Source of the DNA: Bdellovibrionales bacterium
Lineage (GTDB): Bacteria; Bdellovibrionota; Bdellovibrionia; Bdellovibrionales; UBA1609
Assembly: GCA_028279085.1 (NCBI GenBank)
Contig: JANQSX010000081.1
Coordinates: 1-12,108, forward strand
Direction: 5' to 3'
DNA: 12,108 nucleotides
The notes under the pieces were generated by a model that saw only the letters and a program-made list of their open reading frames with translations, was not told the DNA's origin and ran no database searches. Shown here one piece after another: positions 6,354 through 12,108 of the stretch. The translations under genes were made by a program, and so were the position numbers. Each line of letters begins with the position of its first letter. Positions within the stretch are counted from its first letter, which is position 1.

Positions 6354-7559
6354 ATGAAATGTTTATTATTGGAAGGTATTAATAAAGTCGCTTCCGAGTA
6401 TTTAAAAGCTCAAGGACTGCAGGTAGAGCATCTTATATCCGCTCCTAAAGCGGAAGATCTGGCACGACAAAAGGATTGCACGGCTTTGGGTATTCGTTCC
6501 CGCACCCAAATTACAAAAGATATTTTAAACTCTATGTCTCCTTCTTTAAGACTTATTGGCGCTTTTTGTATAGGCACTGATCAAATTGACTTAGCAGAGG
6601 CCGGACGATTAGGTATTCCGGTATTTAACGCACCCTATGGTAATACCCGAAGTGTTGCGGAACTGGTTATTTCACATATAATAGCACTCTCCAGACAAAG
6701 TTATTCCTTTAACCAAATAATGCACCAACAAAAATGGAATAAAACTTCTGAAGGAAGCCGGGAAGTGCGCGGGAAAATTCTTGGCATTGTAGGCTATGGC
6801 CATATCGGTACACAGGTTAGTGTACTGGCAGAAGCCATGGGGATGAAAGTGATTTACTTTGATATTGTTGAAACTTTACCTTTAGGAAATGCTCAACCTG
6901 TAAAAAATCTTAAAGAGCTAATGAGTCTTTCTGACTTTGTAACATTACACATTCCACAAACACCAGCCACTAAGAATATGATCCAGGAGAAACAATTAAA
7001 ATGGATGAAAAGAGGTTCTTTCCTTATTAATACCAGTCGCGGTACAGTAGTGGATCTAGAAGATTTAAAACAATCCTTATTGGAAAATCAGCTGGCAGGA
7101 GCCGCCTTGGATGTTTTTCCCGCAGAACCACAAAAGAAAAACAGTTCTTTTACGTGTGCTCTACAAGGAATGAAACAAGTCATTTTAACTCCTCATATTG
7201 CTGGTAGTACAGAAGAAGCACAAGAAAATATTGCTAGTCAGGTTAGCTCTTCCATTACCAAGTATCTATTCCATGGAATATCCGAAGGAGCAGTTAATTT
7301 CCCTGTCTTAAACCCACCGGTTTTGGATCAAGAAAAGAAATGCCGAAGGCTGGTCAATATACATGAAAATGTTCCAGGAGTCTTAGGTAGTATTAACGGA
7401 TTGGTATCCAATTTAAAAATTAATATTCAAAGACAATATTTAGCAACAAATAACAATATAGGTTACTTAATTATGGATATGGAGAAAGAGAACACTGATC
7501 AATTATGTCAAGCTATTAATGCTTTATCTACTTCTATTCGCACTGACATTTTATCTTAG
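6354..7559 (+). CDS. serA: D-3-phosphoglycerate dehydrogenase with ACT domain
   Basis: 401 residues. It oxidises 3-phosphoglycerate to 3-phosphohydroxypyruvate with NAD+, the first step of serine synthesis. The NAD-binding turn is GIVGYGHIG (144-152). The catalytic triad is Arg229 in NTSRGTVVD, Glu258 in PAEP and His281 in LTPHIAGSTEEAQ. A C-terminal ACT domain begins near 330 (RRLVNIHENVPGVLGSING) and keeps His337, Asn339 and NIQRQYL (357-363), matching the serine-sensing residues of E. coli SerA. Length and order fit the short E. coli-type enzyme (410 residues), so serine feedback inhibition is expected. It stands alone. The ATG is preceded only by AAAAGAAT, a weak ribosome site. The stop is followed at once by an IS remnant. 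Confidence 0.95.
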   Translation: MKCLLLEGINKVASEYLKAQGLQVEHLISAPKAEDLARQKDCTALGIRSRTQITKDILNSMSPSLRLIGAFCIGTDQIDLAEAGRLGIPVFNAPYGNTRSVAELVISHIIALSRQSYSFNQIMHQQKWNKTSEGSREVRGKILGIVGYGHIGTQVSVLAEAMGMKVIYFDIVETLPLGNAQPVKNLKELMSLSDFVTLHIPQTPATKNMIQEKQLKWMKRGSFLINTSRGTVVDLEDLKQSLLENQLAGAALDVFPAEPQKKNSSFTCALQGMKQVILTPHIAGSTEEAQENIASQVSSSITKYLFHGISEGAVNFPVLNPPVLDQEKKCRRLVNIHENVPGVLGSINGLVSNLKINIQRQYLATNNNIGYLIMDMEKENTDQLCQAINALSTSIRTDILS

Positions 7560-7604
7560 TATCTATTGCCGCAACCTCCTTGTGTGTCGCGACCCCTATT
7601 TAAA

Positions 7605-7706
7605 CTATACAGCTTGATTAGCTAATTTCCTGTATTCCACAGGACTTTTCATGCCTAGTCCAGAGTGCGGAGCCACATTATTATAGTCCCTAATCCATTT
7701 TTTCTT
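7605..7706 (-). pseudogene. IS3-type transposase C-terminal remnant
   Basis: The minus strand reads WIRDYNNVAPHSGLGMKS followed by PVEYRKLANQAV and TAG. This is the characteristic end of IS3-family DDE transposases (the 'YN..RPHS.LG..SP.EY' block after the catalytic domain). Only about 31-34 codons are recognisable; further upstream the frame passes through low-complexity KKK/LLKK sequence to a stop near 7755. The catalytic DDE residues are absent. It lies between serA and the Cys-rich protein gene; 7560-7604 may be the old IS end (GGGGTCGCGACACAC on the minus strand), though no matching opposite end is present. Confidence 0.8.
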
Positions 7707-7739
7707 AAGTAAAAACCAAATTTTGAAAGATCTTTTCTG

Positions 7740-7768
7740 TTGATATATCTTTATCTATATCTTATTAA
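7740..7768 (+). promoter_or_regulatory. Promoter of the Cys-rich secreted protein gene
   Basis: TTGATA (7740-7745), a 17-base spacer, then TATTAA (7763-7768). Both hexamers are close to the sigma-70 consensus. The predicted transcription start, six to eight bases after the -10, falls at 7774-7776 or on the ATG at 7777, so the mRNA could be leaderless. No Shine-Dalgarno sequence is present before this ATG, which agrees. Confidence 0.45.
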
Positions 7769-7776
7769 TCATAAAC

Positions 7777-8154
7777 ATGACAAAAACTATTAAACTTACT
7801 ATCTGCATTTTGTTGTTTTGTGGTTCCACCATGTGTACTGCTCAAAATCCACAAAACAGTTCCGCAAGTCAGTCTGCCAACAATCTAAACAATAAAGTAA
7901 GCACGGAACAGACACCTTGTACAAAAAACGCAGATTGTGTCTTAGTGGATAAAGAATGTTGTGGATGTGGAAGTGGTGGGGAATCTATAGCCATTCACAT
8001 ATCAAAGAAAGATAGTTACAATAGTAAATTAAAAAAACAGTGTGATGATCTGGAAAAAAAATCAGGTCCTATTACTTGCCACGACACAGAGAGATGTGAA
8101 GAATTTCAAGCTCAATGCCGTAACTCCCGATGTGTAACAGAGAAAAAAGAATAA
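7777..8154 (+). CDS. Secreted Cys-rich small protein
   Basis: 125 residues. The N-terminus is a signal peptide: basic start (MTKTIK), hydrophobic core LTICILLFCGSTM (8-19), and a plausible signal peptidase I site after CTA (20-22). Cys20 is preceded by STM and is not a good lipobox. A Ser/Asn-rich linker (25-45) follows, then ten cysteines at 48, 54, 61, 62, 64, 89, 101, 107, 114 and 119. The pattern PCTKNADCVLV...CCGCGSGG...C...C...C...C.NSRC resembles, from memory, bacterial eight-cysteine-cluster domains common in myxobacteria; I cannot confirm this. The even number suggests disulfides in an oxidising compartment. Metal binding by CCxC is the alternative. The methyltransferase gene follows after 44 bp. 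Confidence 0.75.
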   Translation: MTKTIKLTICILLFCGSTMCTAQNPQNSSASQSANNLNNKVSTEQTPCTKNADCVLVDKECCGCGSGGESIAIHISKKDSYNSKLKKQCDDLEKKSGPITCHDTERCEEFQAQCRNSRCVTEKKE

Positions 8155-8198
8155 AGCTCTCCAATGATAAACAATTTGTCAGATTGTGTAGATAAATT

Positions 8199-8957
8199 AT
8201 GTCAAAAATCATCAAACAGATTGTCGATTCAGAAGATAAAAAGCAAATAGCAAAAAACACTGATTCCGGTAGCGATTTTAAAAAAATGTTCAAAACATTT
8301 TTTTATTATGTTCATCACAGAGGTTTTTATTCCGGAATAGCCTTAGCTTTTAATTCATTTAGAGAATGGCTATGGTTCGTTTCTCATAGAAAAAGCTCCA
8401 TTAATATAATGAAATTGAATGCGATTGAAAAAGACTTGGAAAATAAATCTCATTCTACTTTTTATGTCCCTACACCTATCATTCCTTTTTTTAAACTTAT
8501 AAAAAATATTCGTTTACCGGAACACCCCGTGTTTGTAGATTATGGTGCCGGGAAAGGGCGGGCCATGATTTTGGCTGCCGAATGTGGGTTTTATAAAGTG
8601 AAGGGACTGGAATTTAGCCCTTCTTTATATCAATTGGCTCAAAAGAATATCCAAATGTATATAGAAAAAACAGGGAAGAACTGTTTTGAATTAATCCATA
8701 CCGATGTATTGAATTATGAGGTGAAAAAAGAGGACAACTTTTTTTATTTTTTTCACCCCTTTAGCGAACATATATTAACTCAGTGTTTGAAAAATATTTA
8801 TTTGTCTTTGCAGAATAATCCCCGGCAGGTGTTTTTGGTTTACCAAATCAACTACAAAGACAGTACAGACCCTATCACAACCGGTGGTTTTTTTAAGCTA
8901 TTAAAAACTTTTATTTCTTTTGGCACACGGTTTTATATTTACGAATACAGTCCGTAA
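8199..8957 (+). CDS. Class I SAM-dependent methyltransferase, substrate unknown
   Basis: 252 residues. A Rossmann-type methyltransferase core starts near 110: motif I VFVDYGAGKGR (111-121), acidic Glu138 ending the second strand (VKGLEFS), Asp169 in IHTDVL, and FFYFFHPFSEHIL (181-193) at the motif IV position. The 110-residue N-terminal part has a hydrophobic stretch (about 43-62, FYSGIALAFNSFREWLWFVS) that might contact a membrane. The start is the first ATG; Met30 is an alternative, and neither has a Shine-Dalgarno sequence. It lies 44 bp after the Cys-rich gene on the same strand, so co-transcription is possible. The stop lies eight bases from the convergent recQ stop. Fold certain, substrate unknown. 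Confidence 0.85.
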   Translation: MSKIIKQIVDSEDKKQIAKNTDSGSDFKKMFKTFFYYVHHRGFYSGIALAFNSFREWLWFVSHRKSSINIMKLNAIEKDLENKSHSTFYVPTPIIPFFKLIKNIRLPEHPVFVDYGAGKGRAMILAAECGFYKVKGLEFSPSLYQLAQKNIQMYIEKTGKNCFELIHTDVLNYEVKKEDNFFYFFHPFSEHILTQCLKNIYLSLQNNPRQVFLVYQINYKDSTDPITTGGFFKLLKTFISFGTRFYIYEYSP

Positions 8958-8965
8958 AAAACTCA

Positions 8966-10420
8966 TTAATGAACATCACAGTTATCACAGATACCACAAG
9001 AGGCCGTCTCCGGTTCTCCAAAATATCGCCCTATAACCTTCATTCGACATTCAGCACTTTTCACATACTCCAACATTTTCTGCAAATGAATTAATTGATG
9101 TTTTTCTTTTTTCTCAAAAATTTGAGGATCCGGCCAGCTTTCCGGTTCTTCTAGAACTTGAAAACCTTCTTGACTCTCACTTAGATAATTCCATCTTTTT
9201 AATAAATTAATAGCTGTTTCCACACGAAAATCCCGACGATTATAAAAATTGAGTTTTTCCCGAATGTAATCCACTCCCAAATTTTGCACAGCTTCCGGTT
9301 CCTGTTGAATAATCCAAAACACCTGCTTAATAAAAGATAAAGAAGGATTGGACCATTTTATAAAATCCATACCAATAGTTAAATCATCTTCATCGTAAAA
9401 AAGATGACAGACAGAAGTTTCATCATCTCTTCCCGCCCGACCGGCTTCCTGATAATAAGATTCCAGACTGGATGGAATCTCAAAGTGCACAATCAACCGA
9501 ATATCTTTTTTATCAATACCCAAACCAAAAGCGGGAGTGGCCATAATAATGGGAACTTCCCCTTTTAAAAAAGCTGATTGATTTTGATGCCTTAGTTTGG
9601 CGGGTATTTGACTATGATATTTTACAAATGGAATATTCCAATTATGTATTTGCTCAACTGTTTTTTCCAGAGTTTGAATAAGAGAAAAATAAACAATAGC
9701 CGGTTGATGTTTTTTTACCAATTTTTTAAGAACTGAAATTTTATTTTCTATACCCACTATATGTTGAACGGAAAAACACAAATTAGGGCGATGAACACTT
9801 TTTTTAAATACTTTTGTTTCAGAAGAAAGATGCAGGTGTTTTAAAATATCTTTTTGTGTATTAAGGCTGGCTGTAGCCGTCAGTGCCATTGTAACAGGAT
9901 TCCCGATTTGCTTTCTTATTTCTCCCAATCGGGAATAATCCGGACGAAAATCATGTCCCCACTGGGAAATACAATGAGCTTCATCTACCGCCATAAGAAA
10001 TATATTTTGCTGTTTTATACAATTCATAAAACTTTCTTTTTGAAATCTCTCCGGTGTGATATAAAGCAAACGATATTTATTTTTACTGATGTTTTTTAAT
10101 ACTGTTTCTTTTTCCTTTTTCGAAAGCGCCGAATGGAGAGCGGCTACAGGTACTTGCTTTTTTGTTAAGCTATCCACCTGGTCTTTCATCAAGGCAATGA
10201 GAGGAGACACCACAAGGGTTAAACTTCCTTCTTTCATTAGTGCCGGTATCTGATAACATAAACTTTTTCCCCATCCAGTAGGCATAATCACCAAAGAGGA
10301 TTGAGTGCTTAAAGTCCAAGAGATAATATCTTTTTGTACAGATTTAAACTTCTTGAATCCAAAAAAATGTTGTAAAAGAGATTCAGGATCCACACAATAG
10401 CTGGGAGGTATGTTTTTCAT
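8966..10420 (-). CDS. recQ: RecQ-family ATP-dependent DNA helicase
   Basis: 484 residues. A 3'-5' superfamily 2 helicase acting in recombination and replication-fork repair. Motifs: VIMPTGWGKSLCYQIP (44-59, Walker A), VSPLIALMKDQ (71-81), AVDEAHCISQWGHDFRP (144-160), ALTATA (179-184), GLGIDK (299-304) and QEAGRAGRD (324-332). A winged-helix-like segment (about 380-415) precedes the zinc site at the very C-terminus: Cys458, then CGICDNC with Cys475, Cys478 and Cys481. E. coli RecQ is 609 residues, with a winged helix and HRDC after the zinc domain. Here both are missing after it, as in shorter RecQ homologues. No Shine-Dalgarno sequence precedes the ATG (AATATTATATT). Confidence 0.93.
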   Translation of the reverse strand: MKNIPPSYCVDPESLLQHFFGFKKFKSVQKDIISWTLSTQSSLVIMPTGWGKSLCYQIPALMKEGSLTLVVSPLIALMKDQVDSLTKKQVPVAALHSALSKKEKETVLKNISKNKYRLLYITPERFQKESFMNCIKQQNIFLMAVDEAHCISQWGHDFRPDYSRLGEIRKQIGNPVTMALTATASLNTQKDILKHLHLSSETKVFKKSVHRPNLCFSVQHIVGIENKISVLKKLVKKHQPAIVYFSLIQTLEKTVEQIHNWNIPFVKYHSQIPAKLRHQNQSAFLKGEVPIIMATPAFGLGIDKKDIRLIVHFEIPSSLESYYQEAGRAGRDDETSVCHLFYDEDDLTIGMDFIKWSNPSLSFIKQVFWIIQQEPEAVQNLGVDYIREKLNFYNRRDFRVETAINLLKRWNYLSESQEGFQVLEEPESWPDPQIFEKKEKHQLIHLQKMLEYVKSAECRMKVIGRYFGEPETASCGICDNCDVH

Positions 10421-10468
10421 AATATAATATTTTTTGAAACAGACATATTGTAAACCGAAATGGACAAA

Positions 10469-10510
10469 TAGACCAGTTATATACCTGTAAAAACAGGTTC
10501 ATAATGTCTA
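10469..10510. promoter_or_regulatory. 42-bp imperfect palindrome between recQ and fusA
   Basis: The outer arms TAGAC (10469-10473)/GTCTA (10506-10510) enclose TTAT/ATAA and a perfect inner hairpin ACCTGT (10483-10488)-AAAA-ACAGGT (10493-10498). It lies 49-90 bp upstream of recQ and upstream of the likely fusA promoter. It could be an operator or a cruciform. It does not match a LexA box I know. Confidence 0.4.
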
Positions 10511-10547
10511 TTTAAGAAAAAACCCACAAAATTATTTGTGTTTAGGC

Positions 10548-10577
10548 TTTACAACCCTTTTTATAATTTCATACTAT
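10548..10577 (+). promoter_or_regulatory. Candidate fusA promoter
   Basis: TTTACA (10548-10553), an 18-base spacer, then TACTAT (10572-10577). A TATAAT also occurs in between, but only about nine bases after the -35. The predicted leader is about 170 nt. This is the best hexamer pair in the spacer, but AT-rich DNA gives many near matches. Confidence 0.35.
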
Positions 10578-10672
10578 TTATAAAAAGATCACTTGCCGTG
10601 AGGTACAGAAAGAGATAAAAGCTTTATATTCTTAAAGTTATTTTTACAGGATATGTGTTTGAGTATAAAGTA

Positions 10673-10690
10673 ACATCCAGAAACGGATGT
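10673..10690 (+). other. Hairpin in the fusA leader
   Basis: ACATCC (10673-10678) and GGATGT (10685-10690) pair perfectly over six bases around a 6-base loop, 62 bases before the fusA ATG. There is no T-run. It could be a translational control structure; no known motif is recognised. Confidence 0.3.
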
Positions 10691-10752
10691 GTATTAGATA
10701 TTTATGTTCATTAATAAATTTAAAAGTCATTTAAAACAGAGGTAAGGGAAAA

Positions 10753-12108
10753 ATGAGTAAACAATGGGATATTGAAAAAGTACGCAACATCGGAATTTCC
10801 GCACACATTGATTCCGGAAAAACCACTTTAACGGAAAGAATTTTATTTTATACCGACCGTATTCATGCCATTCATGATGTACGAGGTAAGGACGGAGTAG
10901 GTGCTAAAATGGATTCCATGGAATTAGAAAAAGAAAGAGGCATCACCATTCAATCCGCTGCTACTAATGTAAATTGGAAAAATTACCATGTAAATATTAT
11001 AGATACTCCAGGACACGTGGACTTCACTATTGAGGTAGAAAGATCTTTGAGAGTTCTAGATGGAGCTATTTTGGTTTTATGTGGTGTCGCCGGAGTGCAA
11101 TCTCAATCCTTTACGGTAGATCGGCAGATGCGTAGATATAAAGTTCCTCGTATTGCTTTTATTAATAAATTAGATCGAGCCGGAGCCAACCCCTTCCGGG
11201 TTTGTGAAATGTTAAAAGAAAAATTAAATCACAATGCTATCTTGATGCAGATTCCAATCGGCTTAGAGGAAAAGCATGAAGGAGTAGTGGATTTAATAAC
11301 AATGAAGGCTATCTATTTTGAAGGAGCGGAAGGGGAAAAACCAGTGAGCAAAGATGTTCCGGAAGAATTAAAGGGTCAGGCTATGGAATACCGTTTAAAA
11401 ATGATTGAAGCTTTATCGGATTTTGATGATGTTCTGGCAGAAAAATTCTTAAACGAAGAAGATCCTAATGAAGAAGAAATACGCATAGCCACTCGTAAAG
11501 CCACCTTATCTTTGAGTATGACTCCTGTTTTTATGGGGTCCGCTTTCAAAAACAAAGGAGTGCAGCCCGTCTTAGATGCAGTGATAGACTATTTACCTAA
11601 TCCCCATGAAGTGGAAAATAAAGCATTAAACCAGGCGGAAAATGAAAAAGAGGTGATTTTATCACCTGATCCGGAAAAACCGTTTGTAGGATTAGCTTTC
11701 AAATTGGACGACACTCGTTTTGGACAACTGACTTATATGAGGCTCTATCAAGGAACAGTAAAAAAAGGAGATTTTATTTACAATATTCGGACAGGAAAAA
11801 AATTAAAAGTACCTCGTATTGTATATATGCACGCAGATGAAAAAGAAGATATTGAATCTTCCTCTGGAGGGGATATTGTAGCTTTTTTCGGAGTTGACTG
11901 CGCTTCTGGAGACACTTTCTGTTCTGAAGATGTACAATACACTATGACATCCATGTTTGTACCAAATGCAGTTATTTCCATGGCTGTTGAACCCAAAGAA
12001 CGAAGTGCTACCGGCAATTTTAGTAAAGCTTTGCAAAAATTCACTAGAGAAGATCCTACTTTTCGAGTGCATCGGGATGAAGAGTCCGCACAAACAGTGA
12101 TTTCCGGA
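10753..12108 (+). CDS. fusA: Elongation factor G, spd-type (3' truncated by window)
   Basis: The first 452 residues of a GTPase that moves tRNA and mRNA through the ribosome. G1 AHIDSGKT (17-24), G2 RGIT (62-65), G3 DTPGH (84-88), G4 NKLD (138-141) and G5 SAF (263-265) are all present. Domain II follows from about 310 (KPFVGLAFKLDDTRFGQLTY), and domain III begins (FTREDPTFRVHRDEES). The ATG has AGAGG and AAGGG four to ten bases upstream, the clearest ribosome site in the window. The signatures HIDSGKT, RGKDGVGAKMDSME and QSFTVDRQMRRY fit the spd/mitochondrial-like EF-G branch rather than E. coli EF-G. Whether it is the main translocase (spdEFG1) or a recycling paralogue needs the missing part; I favour the translocase. 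About a third of the gene lies beyond the edge. Confidence 0.95.
   Translation, partial: MSKQWDIEKVRNIGISAHIDSGKTTLTERILFYTDRIHAIHDVRGKDGVGAKMDSMELEKERGITIQSAATNVNWKNYHVNIIDTPGHVDFTIEVERSLRVLDGAILVLCGVAGVQSQSFTVDRQMRRYKVPRIAFINKLDRAGANPFRVCEMLKEKLNHNAILMQIPIGLEEKHEGVVDLITMKAIYFEGAEGEKPVSKDVPEELKGQAMEYRLKMIEALSDFDDVLAEKFLNEEDPNEEEIRIATRKATLSLSMTPVFMGSAFKNKGVQPVLDAVIDYLPNPHEVENKALNQAENEKEVILSPDPEKPFVGLAFKLDDTRFGQLTYMRLYQGTVKKGDFIYNIRTGKKLKVPRIVYMHADEKEDIESSSGGDIVAFFGVDCASGDTFCSEDVQYTMTSMFVPNAVISMAVEPKERSATGNFSKALQKFTREDPTFRVHRDEESAQTVISG

Larger units (their letters stand above)
10421..10752. other. Divergent intergenic region, recQ/fusA
   Basis: A 332-base AT-rich spacer with no gene. It holds an imperfect palindrome (10469-10510), a candidate fusA promoter (10548-10577) and a hairpin in the fusA leader (10673-10690). 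For recQ, the minus strand has TTTACA about 35 bases above an AATATTATA stretch that touches the ATG. A start there would leave almost no 5' UTR. Confidence 0.5.

Noticed and set aside
8072..8293. 73-codon minus-strand ORF
   Set aside because: Overlaps the ends of two better supported plus-strand genes.
8938..8958. TTTACG/CGTAAA inverted repeat at the methyltransferase-recQ junction as a bidirectional terminator
   Set aside because: Six AT-rich base pairs with a 9-nt loop and no T-run after the stem in either direction.
9854..10099. 81-codon plus-strand ORF
   Set aside because: Antisense shadow within recQ, which shows conserved helicase motifs here.
11778..12093. Two overlapping minus-strand ORFs of 88 and 96 codons
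   Set aside because: Antisense to the fusA domain II/III coding region.

Overview
The window comes from a low-G+C bacterial chromosome. The best lineage clue is the EF-G gene cut off by the right edge. Its sequence (RNIGISAHIDSGKT, then VRGKDGVGAKMDSMELEKE) resembles the 'spd' EF-G clade of spirochaetes, planctomycetes and delta-proteobacteria/Bdellovibrio-like groups, as I recall Leptospira and myxobacterial proteins. A Cys-rich secreted protein of a type I associate with myxobacteria fits loosely. I cannot name a genus.

Layout. 1-1075: possible tail of an unidentified gene, a small type 1-like RNase H, a three-hairpin GC-rich spacer, and rnpB (RNase P RNA) with a good -10 box. 1245-2951 (minus): a DUF4143-type AAA ATPase with a long charged helical insertion. 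Just upstream of it lie three 33-nt tandem repeats containing a 14-bp perfect inverted repeat. 3077-3727: AT-rich and mostly unexplained, with one doubtful 87-codon ORF. 3728-3981 (minus): an intact tRNA-Arg(UCU) and, 175 bp away, an exact copy of only its 5' half that starts one base after the nhaA stop. 3977-6035 (minus): an overlapping acyltransferase-nhaA pair. 6354-7559: serA. 7560-7776: a remnant of an IS3-type transposase C-terminus. 7777-8957: a secreted Cys-rich protein and a SAM methyltransferase. 8966-10420 (minus): a RecQ helicase. 10753-end: fusA, truncated by the window.

Most genes are housekeeping: RNA processing (RNase H, RNase P), serine biosynthesis, lipid acylation and Na+/H+ exchange, DNA repair, translation elongation. 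They form short transcription units on both strands rather than one pathway. Accessory signals cluster in two places: the ATPase/repeat/tRNA-duplication block (about 1.2-4.0 kb) and the IS scar plus secreted protein (about 7.6-8.2 kb).

I see no CRISPR array and no recognisable complete defence system or prophage. The best candidate for something undescribed is the ATPase with its upstream 33-nt repeat array. The tRNA half-duplication is the clearest rearrangement scar. All coordinates and motifs were read by eye; no searches or folding programs were run.
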